The notes beneath the pieces are model-generated. The model searched no databases and had not been told where the DNA came from. It was given only the letters and a program-made list of their open reading frames with translations. Below, piece after piece: positions 9,143 through 18,577 of a DNA stretch of 64,000 bases. Each line of letters starts with the position of its first letter. The stretch's first letter is position 1. Position numbers and translations under genes: made by a program. Origin of the DNA: Pseudomonadota bacterium (GTDB lineage Bacteria; Pseudomonadota; Gammaproteobacteria; Eutrophobiales; Eutrophobiaceae); the NCBI GenBank assembly GCA_013112535.1, contig JABFGI010000002.1, positions 248,001-312,000 on the forward strand, written 5' to 3'.

Positions 9143-9952
9143 TTGAGCCTGGGTGGCTGTAACTCATTACAACAGCGATTTGATACAGCATCATCCCTTG
9201 CGAATAACAATGGATTTTCAAAACAAATTTTCAGCGAATCACCGTTTACAATAGTAAGCTATCATAAAATCGGCTCTCAAACCGATTCTGCGACTTTATT
9301 TATTGAAGGTGATGGCCTTGCCTGGTTAAGTAAAAGACGAATTTCGCCAAACCCAACACCGCTTAATCCAGTTGGTCTAAAATTAGCTATCAATGATAAT
9401 TCTCCAAATGTGTTCTACCTTGCTCGACCTTGCCAGTATCTCAACCTTAATTCAGAAAAAAATTGTAACCATTCTTACTGGACTTCAAAACGGGCATCAA
9501 AAGAAATTATAGAATCAATAAACCACACTATCACAATAATAAAAAAGCAATTTAACATCGACAAGTTTCGACTGGTCGGTTATTCAGGTGGTGGCACAAT
9601 TGCAACACTCCTTGCTAGCATTAGAAATGACATCGAAGATTTAAGAACCGTTGCAGGTAACCTTGATATAAACGCCTTTGTACAACAGCACAAAATCACG
9701 CCACTTTACGGCTCCATTAATCCAGTGGATTATGCTGAAAAATTGTCAACAATCCCTCAACAACACTATGTTTCCCGTAATGACGAAATAATTACACGCA
9801 GTATCACAGAAAGTTATTTAAACCACTTAAAAAATCATGACACTAAGCTACATTGTGTTCACGTAACTGAGACAGATGTCCACTCTCATTCAGAAGGATG
9901 GGAAAGATACTGGAGTAAGCAACAACATACTCCAGTATCTTGTTTAAAGTAA
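9143..9952 (+). CDS. Alpha/beta hydrolase, probable lipoprotein
   Basis: The product has an alpha/beta-hydrolase core with the nucleophile elbow FRLVGYSGGGTIA (catalytic Ser in GYSGG) and a late histidine (VHSHSEGW). The start given is the only conventional one, a TTG at 9143 (269 residues, beginning MSLGGCNS). The same frame stays open upstream to a TGA at 9038. It encodes RFYIKKILIFRKNITVLL followed by FFFLSLGGC, a textbook lipoprotein signal with lipobox LGGC. No ATG, GTG or TTG lies in that upstream stretch. Initiation at CTG 9068 or one of the ATT codons at 9071-9079, coupled to the FecR stop codon at 9064-9066, would give the complete lipoprotein. Substrate is unknown; an esterase or peptidase role is possible. 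Confidence 0.75.
   Translation: MSLGGCNSLQQRFDTASSLANNNGFSKQIFSESPFTIVSYHKIGSQTDSATLFIEGDGLAWLSKRRISPNPTPLNPVGLKLAINDNSPNVFYLARPCQYLNLNSEKNCNHSYWTSKRASKEIIESINHTITIIKKQFNIDKFRLVGYSGGGTIATLLASIRNDIEDLRTVAGNLDINAFVQQHKITPLYGSINPVDYAEKLSTIPQQHYVSRNDEIITRSITESYLNHLKNHDTKLHCVHVTETDVHSHSEGWERYWSKQQHTPVSCLK
9906..9945 (+). terminator. Strong intrinsic terminator inside the hydrolase 3' end
   Basis: GATACTGGAGTA (9906-9917) is a perfect 12-bp match to TACTCCAGTATC (9928-9939), with a ten-base loop and then TTGTTT. The whole structure is coding sequence for the last residues of the hydrolase, whose stop codon follows at about 9950. It should end the cyclase-barrel-FecR-hydrolase transcript. In the opposite direction it is followed only by TTT, so it may act weakly on the convergent aminopeptidase transcript. 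Confidence 0.8.
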
Positions 9953-9960
9953 TATTGAAA

Positions 9961-11448
9961 TTATCTTAAATAGTTATTCAGTAACAAATTAACACTGTAG
10001 CGCACACCAAACCCGATAGTATCTGTGGGTATATGAGCCAGACCACCTTTCCTGTTACTTGCTGAAAGATCCATATGCACCCAGGGTGTTTCATATTTAA
10101 CAAAACGCTGAAGAAAACGTGATGCAAGAATATGATCGACTCCACTTTCCTGTGAGCATTGTTTCACATCGGCAATATCACTTTTAATCATGTCATCAAA
10201 GTCTTCGTCTAAAGGAAATGGCCAAACACGTTCGCCTGAATCTTCACCGGCTTTAATTAAATCCTCATGCCATTCTTTTTTATTAGTAAAAACACCACTG
10301 TAAGACGTACCAATTGAATACATACATGCTCCGGTTAAAGTAGCGTAATCCAGTATCAATGACGGTTTTTCTTTAGACGCCAAAGCTAGAGTATCAGATA
10401 AGACCATACGGCCTTCAGCATCGGTATGAACAATTTCTATGGTAGTGCCATCAGAAGCAGTGATCACATCATTGGGTTTATATGCTTTTGGACCAATATG
10501 ATTCATGGCCAGAGCCATCCAACATTCAACCGGACGATTAAAATTAAGTTTACTTAATGCGAGCAAGGTACCTAATGCAACGGCACTGCCCTGCATGTCT
10601 TCATGCATACCAAACATATAATTTGCCGGTTTAAGATTAGTGCCGCCGGTGTCATAACAAATCCCTTTACCAACTAGAAATACCTTCTTTCCCTGTGTTG
10701 CCGTTTTTGGTGTGTAACGTAAACGCACAATACCCGCATCTGCTTTCGGACTCCCTTGAGATACGGCAAGAAAAGCACCGGCTTTTTTCTTCTTTAAGGT
10801 GGCTTCATCATAAAAATCAAGTTTCCATTTGTTTTCGCGCGCAATCTGTTTTATTTCTTTTAAATATTCTGTAGGCGTTAATTTGTTTGGCGGCAACATG
10901 CTTAAACTTCGCGTTAACGCATTACCTTCAGCTGTAGCAAAACTTTGTTTAAACCCGTGGCGAGCATGTAAACCAAACAAAGAAAGTTTTGATAACTTAA
11001 AAGCGGTTTGCTTTTCACTTTTAAATTTAGGCATGGTCGCTGATGCGGCAAGTGCTGCCGATATCAATGCTTCTGCCATACGTTCTGAATCTGCATCACT
11101 AAAACCACTCACCACAATACCAAGTTGTGCCGGATTGCTGGTTGAATGCTCAGCTACCATTTTTCTTGCCAATGTTAATAAGTCGAAACTACTAATACTT
11201 GATTCAATTGCTGCAAAAGCCACGTGACTCGAATTTTGATTTGGTAAATCCATCACCACTGGCTCACTATCCGCTTTTTTCAAATTCAGTTGAGAACGGC
11301 GATTGAGTAATTGAGTCTGGTGTGGAAACTTGCTTTCTTTACTAATTGTTTTATCCAATGGATGCGCAAGAATCATTAACCAGTTGCTGATTGAATTGAT
11401 GTTTAGTTTCGTTGGAAGTGTCTTTTTTTGTTGTAACTTGATTTTCAT
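9961..11448 (-). CDS. Leucyl aminopeptidase family (M17) peptidase
   Basis: This 495-residue cytoplasmic enzyme is predicted to remove N-terminal residues from peptides using two metal ions. The C-terminal catalytic half contains LVGKGICYDTGGTNLKP (metal-binding Lys and Asp), MHEDMQGSA and HTDAEGRMVLSDTLALA. The last corresponds to the NTDAEGR signature, with His replacing the usual Asn. The N-terminal half (about 1-180) is the less conserved regulatory domain. The length is normal for M17. It is transcribed alone and is convergent with the hydrolase, with 8 bp between stop codons. It differs enough from PepA that I give no symbol. Confidence 0.9.
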   Translation of the reverse strand: MKIKLQQKKTLPTKLNINSISNWLMILAHPLDKTISKESKFPHQTQLLNRRSQLNLKKADSEPVVMDLPNQNSSHVAFAAIESSISSFDLLTLARKMVAEHSTSNPAQLGIVVSGFSDADSERMAEALISAALAASATMPKFKSEKQTAFKLSKLSLFGLHARHGFKQSFATAEGNALTRSLSMLPPNKLTPTEYLKEIKQIARENKWKLDFYDEATLKKKKAGAFLAVSQGSPKADAGIVRLRYTPKTATQGKKVFLVGKGICYDTGGTNLKPANYMFGMHEDMQGSAVALGTLLALSKLNFNRPVECWMALAMNHIGPKAYKPNDVITASDGTTIEIVHTDAEGRMVLSDTLALASKEKPSLILDYATLTGACMYSIGTSYSGVFTNKKEWHEDLIKAGEDSGERVWPFPLDEDFDDMIKSDIADVKQCSQESGVDHILASRFLQRFVKYETPWVHMDLSASNRKGGLAHIPTDTIGFGVRYSVNLLLNNYLR

Positions 11449-11644
11449 ATTACATGTATTCCTGCTATTTCTGATATATATTGAATTTGGTATCTAAAAT
11501 GCATGGGTAAAGGCATACTTTTAGCTAAAATAAATCTAAACTATTATTAAACTGTATTTAGATCAAATTAAAAAGAATCATAACAGTTTGTCTTAAAAAA
11601 CACGGGTTATTCTTAAATAATAAGAAGAAAGGATACTTGGTTTT

Positions 11645-14302
11645 ATGTCAGAACAAGAAAAAGATATTGATCCTCAGGAAACGCAGGAATGGCTGGAAGC
11701 GCTGGATTCCATGCTGGAACAGGAAGGTATCGAACGTGGTCATTATATTCTGGAACAACTCATCGCCAAGGCGAGAAAATCCGGTGCCTATCTCCCCTAT
11801 TCTGCGAATACCGCTTATTTAAATACGATTCCACCTTCTCGCGAAGAGAAATCTCCCGGCGATCATGGTCTTGAATGGCGCATTCGCTCATTGATTCGTT
11901 GGAATGCAATGGCTATGGTGGTTCAGGCCAATCGTAAAAGCAGCGAATTGGGTGGTCATATTGCCAGCTTTGCCTCTTCCGCAACCTTATATGACGTCGG
12001 TTTTAACCATTTCTTTCACGCACCCAGTGAAGAACATGGCGGTGATTTATTATTTGTACAGGGACATTCTGCACCGGGAATTTATGCCCGTGCCTTTATG
12101 ACAGGTCGCATTACTGAGGAACAAATCAAGAACTTTCGTCAGGAAGTCGACGGCAAAGGCCTATCATCATATCCTCATCCATGGTTAATGCCGGATTATT
12201 GGCAATTTCCAACAGTGTCCATGGGACTCGGCCCCCTAATGGCAATCTATCAAGCACGTTTTATGCGTTACATGGAAAACCGTGAATTAATTAAAGACAC
12301 CAATCGCAAAGTCTGGGCGTTTATGGGCGATGGTGAAATGGATGAACCGGAATCAATGGGTGCAATTGATCTCGCTGCCCGAGAAAAACTTGATAATCTT
12401 ATATTTGTTATAAATTGTAACTTACAGCGACTCGATGGCCCGGTTCGTGGTAACAGTAAAATCATTCAGGAGATGGAAGGTGCATTTCGCGGTGCTGGCT
12501 GGAATGTGATTAAAGTTATCTGGGGATCTTACTGGGATCCTTTAATTGCACGCGATACTTCAGGTAAGCTTTATCAACGCATGGAAGAAGTGGTCGACGG
12601 CGAATATCAAAGTTATAAAGCAAAAGACGGTGCATTTGTGCGTGAACGTTTTTTTGGTAAGTATCCTGAGTTAAAAGAAATGGTTGCCAATATGTCAGAT
12701 GAAGATATCTGGCGTTTAAATCGTGGTGGTCACGATCCACATAAAGTTTATGCTGCTTATGCTGCAGCTGTTAAACATACCGGACAACCGACTGTTATTT
12801 TAGTCAAAACCGTAAAAGGTTATGGCATGGGTAATGCCGGTGAAGGCATGAACATGACCCATCAACAAAAGAAGATGGGCGAAGATGCACTTAAACAATT
12901 TCGTGATCGATTTAATATTCCGATTAACGATGAAGAAATCAAAGATGCACCTTTTTATAAACCGGCTGAAGACAGCGACGAAATTAAATATTTAAAAGAA
13001 CGACGCGAAGCACTTGGTGGATATTTCTTTGGTAAACGTAATCCTGCACCGGAACTCGACATTCCCGATATTTCAATACATCAAAAATTACTTGAAGGCA
13101 GTGGTGATCGGGAAATATCAACAACCATGGCGTTTGTTCGTTTTCTCAATGCCTTATTAAAAGATAAAAATATCGGTAAACACATTGTACCTATCGTTCC
13201 CGATGAGGCGCGTACGTTCGGAATGGAAGGTATGTTCCGTCAGTACGGAATTTATTCTGCCGTAGGACAACTTTATGAACCGGTCGATTCTGATCAGGTC
13301 ATGTATTATCGCGAAGATATAAAAGGACAGTTACTGGAAGAAGGTATTAATGAAGCCGGTGGTTATTCTTCCTGGATAGCAGCAGCAACGTCCTATCGTA
13401 ATCACGGTATACAGATGATTCCGTTCTTTATTTATTATTCCATGTTTGGTTTTCAGCGGATTGGTGATCTGGCATGGGCATCGGGCGACATGCGTGCACG
13501 TGGTTTCTTGCTCGGCGGTACAGCTGGAAGAACGACGCTTGCCGGCGAAGGTTTACAGCATCAGGATGGCCATAGTCATCTATTTGCGTCGACGATTCCG
13601 AACTGTATCTCTTATGATCCTACCTTTGCTTACGAATTAACCGTGATCATGCAAGATGGTATGCGTCGTATGTATCAAAATCACGAAGATGTTTTTTATT
13701 ATATCTCTGTGATGAACGAAAACTATGTACACCCGGCTATGCCTGAAGCTGTTGAAGAAGGCATTATCAAAGGCATGTATTTATTACAGAAACCGAAAAA
13801 AGGTAAAGCGCAAATTCAACTGATTGGTTCAGGGACTATTTTACGCGAAGTCATAGCCGCAGCAGATTTATTACAAAATGACTTTGATGTTAATTCAAAT
13901 ATCTGGAGTGCGACCAGTATGAATGAATTACGTCGTGAAGGTTTATCAGTACAACGCTGGAATATGTTGCATCCCACTAAAAAAGCAAAAGTATCTTATG
14001 TAGAATCATTACTTAAAGATAAAACGATTCCAACAGTTGCAGCTACGGACTATATGAAAGTCTATGCCGATCAAATTCGTGAATTTGTTCCCGGACATTA
14101 TTCGGTGTTAGGTACTGATGGATTTGGTCGTAGCGATACACGTGCGCAATTGCGCAAGTTCTTTGAAGTTAATCGCTACTATGTTGCGATTGCTGCACTT
14201 AAGGCATTGGCTGATGAAGGTAGCGTTCCAGTAAAAACAGTAGCAGATGCAATTAAGAAATACGGTATAGATCCGGAAAAACCGGAACCAACAACAGTTT
14301 AA
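11645..14302 (+). CDS. aceE: Pyruvate dehydrogenase E1 component, homodimeric type
   Basis: This 885-residue thiamine-diphosphate enzyme decarboxylates pyruvate and acetylates the lipoyl group of E2. The length equals that of gammaproteobacterial AceE. It contains HGGDLLFVQGHSAPG and the ThDP/Mg motif GDGEMDEPES followed by NLIFVINCNLQRLDGPVRG. The C-terminal transketolase-like domain has GLQHQDGHSH and YISVMNENYVHPAMP. It is the first gene of the aceE-aceF-lpdA operon, 28 bp before aceF. AAAGGA precedes the ATG by about eleven bases, slightly far. The roughly 195-bp upstream gap to the divergent aminopeptidase gene must hold the operon promoter; I could not recognise a specific regulator site. 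Confidence 0.97.
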   Translation: MSEQEKDIDPQETQEWLEALDSMLEQEGIERGHYILEQLIAKARKSGAYLPYSANTAYLNTIPPSREEKSPGDHGLEWRIRSLIRWNAMAMVVQANRKSSELGGHIASFASSATLYDVGFNHFFHAPSEEHGGDLLFVQGHSAPGIYARAFMTGRITEEQIKNFRQEVDGKGLSSYPHPWLMPDYWQFPTVSMGLGPLMAIYQARFMRYMENRELIKDTNRKVWAFMGDGEMDEPESMGAIDLAAREKLDNLIFVINCNLQRLDGPVRGNSKIIQEMEGAFRGAGWNVIKVIWGSYWDPLIARDTSGKLYQRMEEVVDGEYQSYKAKDGAFVRERFFGKYPELKEMVANMSDEDIWRLNRGGHDPHKVYAAYAAAVKHTGQPTVILVKTVKGYGMGNAGEGMNMTHQQKKMGEDALKQFRDRFNIPINDEEIKDAPFYKPAEDSDEIKYLKERREALGGYFFGKRNPAPELDIPDISIHQKLLEGSGDREISTTMAFVRFLNALLKDKNIGKHIVPIVPDEARTFGMEGMFRQYGIYSAVGQLYEPVDSDQVMYYREDIKGQLLEEGINEAGGYSSWIAAATSYRNHGIQMIPFFIYYSMFGFQRIGDLAWASGDMRARGFLLGGTAGRTTLAGEGLQHQDGHSHLFASTIPNCISYDPTFAYELTVIMQDGMRRMYQNHEDVFYYISVMNENYVHPAMPEAVEEGIIKGMYLLQKPKKGKAQIQLIGSGTILREVIAAADLLQNDFDVNSNIWSATSMNELRREGLSVQRWNMLHPTKKAKVSYVESLLKDKTIPTVAATDYMKVYADQIREFVPGHYSVLGTDGFGRSDTRAQLRKFFEVNRYYVAIAALKALADEGSVPVKTVADAIKKYGIDPEKPEPTTV

Positions 14303-14330
14303 TTAATAATAACGAAGATCAGGGATTACT

Positions 14331-15629
14331 GTGACAACCGAACAAGACATATTACTTCCGGATATTGGTGACTTTGATTCGGTCGAAGTGATTGAGATAG
14401 CGGTTAGTGTTGGCGATCAGGTCAATGCTGAAGATACATTGATTACACTTGAAAGTGAAAAAGCCACCATGGATATTCCGTCACCTCAAGCTGGTGAAAT
14501 AAAACAGATTAAAGTAAGCGTTGGTGATCGAATTAAAGAAGGTGCATCTATTGTTAGTTTGCTTGCTTCTGAGACTACAAATACTGAAGGTAAAAAAGAA
14601 CCTGAAAAAGTTGAATCAAAAACACAAGAAGAAAAAACTGTAAATACAACTTTACCTGAACCTCCAACACCCAGACCAGCACCAAATACACCGGAAACAA
14701 GTCAATTAGTCGGGCAAAGCCAATCGGCGAAAGCACATGCCAGTCCCTCTATCAGACGTTTTGCGCGTGAACTCGGCGTTGATCTTGGACTGGTTTATGG
14801 CACTGGGCCGAAAGGGAGGATTTTAAAAGAAGACGTTAAAGCATTTACAAAAAGTATTATGTCCGGTGAAAAGCTGGCAAGCAAAGGTGCATTTGCAATG
14901 CCAGAAGTGCCGCCTGTTGATTTTTCCAAGTTTGGTGAAATAGAAGAACAAGCTTTAAGTCGTATAAGACGGCTTGCCGGACAAAGTTTACATCGAAGCT
15001 GGATCACCGTACCGCATGTTACTCAATTTGATGAAGCCGACATTACCGAACTGGAAGATTTCAGAAAATCAAAAATCGAAACAGCAAAAAAACAAGGTAT
15101 TAAACTGACTTTAATTGCATTTTTAGTTAAAGCCGTCGTTGATGTGTTACAACAATATCCCGAATTTAATTCTTCATTAAGTGCAGATGGTGAAAATATC
15201 ATTATTAAAAAATACTATCATATTGGTGTTGCTGTAAATACAGAAAACGGTTTGATGGTGCCGGTAATCAAAGATGCCGATAAGAAAGGATTGTTTGATA
15301 TCGCAAAAGAAATTAGCGAATTTAGTGAAAAGGCGCGAGAAGGAAAAATTTCTCCCAAAGATTTACAAGGTGGCTGTTTTACTATTTCCAGCCTGGGAGG
15401 CATTGGCGGTTTAAATTTTACGCCGATTGTAAACACACCTGAAGTTGCCATTCTCGGAGTATCGCGTGCTACTATAAAACCGGTTTATGACAATGGAGAA
15501 CTGGTGCCGCGATTAATTATGCCTTTTTCCTTATCATACGATCATCGTGTTATCGATGGTGTTGCCGGTGCACAGTTTACTCAATACCTGAGTACTGTCT
15601 TATCAGATATCCGTCATATACTTCTATAA
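14331..15629 (+). CDS. aceF: Dihydrolipoamide acetyltransferase (PDH E2)
   Basis: This 432-residue core subunit of the pyruvate dehydrogenase complex transfers acetyl from lipoyl-lysine to CoA. It has a single N-terminal lipoyl domain with [13 protein letters not shown] (the lipoylated Lys is in EKA), about residues 5-80. A Pro/Glu/Thr-rich linker follows (85-130). The peripheral-subunit binding domain is at about 140-180 ([26 protein letters not shown]). The catalytic domain ends with [16 protein letters not shown], containing the HxxxD active site. E. coli AceF has three lipoyl domains; one is common elsewhere. The start is GTG with AGGGA six bases upstream. Confidence 0.96.
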   Translation: MTTEQDILLPDIGDFDSVEVIEIAVSVGDQVNAEDTLITLESEKATMDIPSPQAGEIKQIKVSVGDRIKEGASIVSLLASETTNTEGKKEPEKVESKTQEEKTVNTTLPEPPTPRPAPNTPETSQLVGQSQSAKAHASPSIRRFARELGVDLGLVYGTGPKGRILKEDVKAFTKSIMSGEKLASKGAFAMPEVPPVDFSKFGEIEEQALSRIRRLAGQSLHRSWITVPHVTQFDEADITELEDFRKSKIETAKKQGIKLTLIAFLVKAVVDVLQQYPEFNSSLSADGENIIIKKYYHIGVAVNTENGLMVPVIKDADKKGLFDIAKEISEFSEKAREGKISPKDLQGGCFTISSLGGIGGLNFTPIVNTPEVAILGVSRATIKPVYDNGELVPRLIMPFSLSYDHRVIDGVAGAQFTQYLSTVLSDIRHILL

Positions 15630-15653
15630 ACTTTATTATTTTGGATATCAATT

Positions 15654-17366
15654 TTGATTAAAGATATTAAGGTTCCTGATATTGGTGATTTCGATGCTAT
15701 CGAAGTGATTGAAATAGCCGTTGCAGTTGGTGACAGCATTGAAAAAGAACAAACCTTAATCACATTAGAAAGCGATAAGGCAACAATGGATATTCCTTCC
15801 CCTGAAGCGGGCGTTGTTAAGGAAATTTCTGTTAGCAATGGCGATAAATTATCTAAAGATAGTTTAATTCTTAAACTGGAAACAGATGCAGCATCGAAGC
15901 CAACTGAAGAGAAAAAAGAAGCAACAGTTGAAAAACAACAAACCGTTTCAAATAGTGACAGTGATCAACATGCACAAGTCGTTGTTCTGGGTGCCGGCCC
16001 TGGTGGCTACACTGCCGCATTCCGTGCGGCCGATCTTGGATTAAAAACGATTTTAATAGAACGTTATGAATCTATTGGTGGTGTTTGTTTAAACGTTGGC
16101 TGTATCCCATCAAAAGCATTACTTCATGTCGGTAAAATCATTTCAGAAGTGGATGAATTAAAAGAACACGGCATTGAGCTTGGTTCAAAAATGCCTGATC
16201 CAAAACCGGTTCGCAACTGGACAGAGACTGTGATTAATAAACTGACTTCCGGTTTAAAATCCATGGCGAAACAACGCAAGGTAGACATCGTTCAAGGAAC
16301 AGGAAAATTTACTTCCGTTAACTCTATCGAAGTTGACAATAACGGTGAAACGAAAACAATCACGTTTGATCACGCGATTATTGCTGCCGGATCACAAGCG
16401 ACAAAAATACCCGCGCTACCGGATGACCCTCGCATTATGGATTCAACTGATGCACTGTTACTGGAAAAAATTCCAAAACGTATGCTCGTCATCGGTGGAG
16501 GAATTATTGGATTAGAGATGGCAACCGTTTACGCCTCATTAGGCTGCAAAATAACGATAGTTGAAATGCTGGATAGCCTAATCGCTGGTTGTGATAAAGA
16601 CATTGTTCGTCCATTACAAAAACGTATTAAAAAACTTTACGAAAATATTTATTTAAAAACAGCTGTCACATCAGTGAAGGCATTGAAAAGCGGACTCGAA
16701 GTTTGTTTTGACGGCAAGGACGCACCAGATAAAGACAAATTCGATGCGGTTTTAGTTGCCGTCGGTCGCCTACCCAATGGTAATAAAATTGGTGCTGATA
16801 AAGCCGGTATCAATGTAAATGAACGCGGTTTTATTCCTGTTGATGATCAACAACGAACCAATGTGCCTCATATCTTTGCTATTGGTGATATCGTTGGACA
16901 ACCCATGTTGGCACATAAAGCCACACATGAAGGTAAGATAGCTGCAGAAGTGATTGCTGGTCATAAAGTTGGTTTTGATAATAGATTAATTCCTTCCGTT
17001 GCTTATACCGATCCGGAAATAGCCTGGGTCGGTTTATCCGAAACTGAAGCAAAAGAAGCAGGCATTGAGTATGGCAAAGGTGTTTTTCCCTGGGCTGCCA
17101 GTGGCCGTTCATTATCGTTAGGACGAGATGAAGGTATTACCAAAATATTATTTGATAAAGCAACAAAACGTATATTAGGCGCAGCGATTGTTGGCCCTAA
17201 TGCCGGTGACTTAATTGCAGAATGTACCCTCGCTATTGAGATGGGTGCTGACGCAGAAGATATTGGTTTAACTATTCACCCTCACCCTACTCTTTCAGAA
17301 ACGGTGGCCATGGCAGCCGAGGTCTTTGAAGGTACAATTACTGATCTATATATTCCTAAAAAGTGA
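15654..17366 (+). CDS. lpdA: Dihydrolipoamide dehydrogenase with N-terminal lipoyl domain (E3)
   Basis: This 570-residue FAD enzyme re-oxidises dihydrolipoyl groups of the PDH complex and makes NADH. Residues 1-80 are a full lipoyl domain ([13 protein letters not shown]), joined by an acidic linker to the flavoprotein core that starts at [14 protein letters not shown] (about 108). The redox disulfide is in [14 protein letters not shown], the NAD-binding site is [19 protein letters not shown] and the active-site base lies in HPHPTLSE near the C-terminus. The start is a TTG, giving [14 protein letters not shown], which aligns well with the aceF start. It lies 24 bp behind aceF and ends the operon. 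The lipoyl-E3 fusion is known in several proteobacteria. Confidence 0.96.
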   Translation: MIKDIKVPDIGDFDAIEVIEIAVAVGDSIEKEQTLITLESDKATMDIPSPEAGVVKEISVSNGDKLSKDSLILKLETDAASKPTEEKKEATVEKQQTVSNSDSDQHAQVVVLGAGPGGYTAAFRAADLGLKTILIERYESIGGVCLNVGCIPSKALLHVGKIISEVDELKEHGIELGSKMPDPKPVRNWTETVINKLTSGLKSMAKQRKVDIVQGTGKFTSVNSIEVDNNGETKTITFDHAIIAAGSQATKIPALPDDPRIMDSTDALLLEKIPKRMLVIGGGIIGLEMATVYASLGCKITIVEMLDSLIAGCDKDIVRPLQKRIKKLYENIYLKTAVTSVKALKSGLEVCFDGKDAPDKDKFDAVLVAVGRLPNGNKIGADKAGINVNERGFIPVDDQQRTNVPHIFAIGDIVGQPMLAHKATHEGKIAAEVIAGHKVGFDNRLIPSVAYTDPEIAWVGLSETEAKEAGIEYGKGVFPWAASGRSLSLGRDEGITKILFDKATKRILGAAIVGPNAGDLIAECTLAIEMGADAEDIGLTIHPHPTLSETVAMAAEVFEGTITDLYIPKK

Positions 17367-17469
17367 CAAACAGCAAATTCTCTAGTGAACCAAATTACTC
17401 AATATATTGTTACTTTATAATGTTATTATCGAGTTAATTACTTGCGTTCAATCAAAGGAGAATATTCAG

Positions 17470-17706
17470 TTGAAGACTATGACCTGTAAACAACTTGGAG
17501 GTGCATGTGATATAGAATTTCATGCCAGCACTTTCGATGAAATCTCTGAGATGAGTAAAAACCATGGTATAGAAATGTTTGAAAAAGCTGACGAAGGGCA
17601 CCTGAAAGCAATGGATAAGATGAAAGATCTTATGCAGAATCCTGGCGCGACAAAAGAATGGTTTGAAAATAAAAAAAAGGAATTTGAAGCATTACCGGAA
17701 GATTAG
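17470..17706 (+). CDS. Small DUF1059-family protein
   Basis: This 78-residue soluble protein begins MKTMTCKQLGGACD, the characteristic start of DUF1059-type small proteins. The remainder is charged and helical with many Lys, Met and Glu residues (DEISEMSKNHGIEMFEKAD, EWFENKKKEFEALPED). The TTG at 17470 was chosen because AAAGGAG at 17454-17460 is nine bases upstream; the upstream open frame lacks a comparable site. No function is established for the family that I can name. The conserved Cys pair (TCKQLGGAC) hints at metal or redox chemistry, but that is inference. It lies about 100 bp behind lpdA and 40 bp before the esterase gene. Confidence 0.8.
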   Translation: MKTMTCKQLGGACDIEFHASTFDEISEMSKNHGIEMFEKADEGHLKAMDKMKDLMQNPGATKEWFENKKKEFEALPED

Positions 17707-17745
17707 GTATTACTTGTTTTATTTCATTTTTAAAAACATAACGTT

Positions 17746-18516
17746 ATGTTGTTAAACTATCAGGAATATGGTCAGGGCAGACCTATCGTTATTTTGCATG
17801 GGCTATTTGGTTCATCTCGAAATTGGCAGGGTATTGCCAGATCATTAGCAGAAACTCATCGAGTCATTACACCTGATCTCCGTAATCACGGTCATTCATT
17901 TCATGAAAATAGTATGTCTTATATCGATATGGCAGATGACGTAATTACATTATGTGATCATTTAAATTTAAGTGACTGCTTGTTAATGGGTCATAGCATG
18001 GGTGGTAAGGTCGCTATGTCCATTGCATTGCTTCATCCTGAACAATTTTCAGCTCTGGTTATTGTTGATATTGCTCCCTTCGATTATGAACACAGTTTTC
18101 ACGATCTGGTTGAAACAATGCTTAACATGGATTTAAACAAAATAAAAAACCGTACTGAAGCTGAAGCAGAATTAAATAAAGTGACGAATGATATTAATAC
18201 CGTTCAATTTATATTACAAAATCTGACTCGAGTTGACGGCAAATTTTGTTGGCGAGTCAATTTGGATACTATATATACTAGTCTAACCTCAGTGAGCCAA
18301 TTTCCGGAGAATTTAAAAAACAGGACTTGTCACATGCCTAGTTTATTCGTCGGAGGCTCCGAATCTGCATATCTTAAAAGCAGCCATAATACCGCGATAT
18401 ACCAGCATTTCCCGGCTGCAGAAATCACCATGATCGAAGGGTCTGGTCATTGGTTACATGCGGAAAAACCCAAAGAATTCCTGAAAGAAGTAAAAACCTT
18501 CATAAATTATGTATAA
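17746..18516 (+). CDS. Alpha/beta-fold esterase, YbfF-like
   Basis: This 256-residue cytoplasmic alpha/beta hydrolase lacks a signal peptide. The oxyanion region is ILHGLFGSSRNWQG, the nucleophile elbow is CLLMGHSMGGKVAMS, an acid is likely near FVGGSESAYL, and the catalytic His is in GSGHWLHAEKP. The order and length match the YbfF family of acyl-CoA and ester thioesterases. The ATG at 17746 directly gives MLLNYQEYGQGRPIVILHG, a normal start for the family. The physiological substrate cannot be read from the sequence. Confidence 0.88.
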   Translation: MLLNYQEYGQGRPIVILHGLFGSSRNWQGIARSLAETHRVITPDLRNHGHSFHENSMSYIDMADDVITLCDHLNLSDCLLMGHSMGGKVAMSIALLHPEQFSALVIVDIAPFDYEHSFHDLVETMLNMDLNKIKNRTEAEAELNKVTNDINTVQFILQNLTRVDGKFCWRVNLDTIYTSLTSVSQFPENLKNRTCHMPSLFVGGSESAYLKSSHNTAIYQHFPAAEITMIEGSGHWLHAEKPKEFLKEVKTFINYV

Positions 18517-18577
18517 ATCTTGATAGTTCCGTATCAACCGCTAGAATGAGCCACTTTTTAACTAATGAAGATTAATA

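Noticed and set aside
11637..11874. Two short plus-strand frames at the start of aceE
   Set aside because: They overlap the strongly conserved AceE N-terminus in other frames.
17407..17469. Upstream extension of the DUF1059 protein by 21 residues
   Set aside because: The extension encodes a hydrophobic stretch without an RBS, whereas the TTG at 17470 has AAAGGAG nine bases upstream and gives the family's usual N-terminus.
18517..18577. ARG box upstream of argG
   Set aside because: No convincing ArgR palindrome pair could be found in the 61-bp gap.
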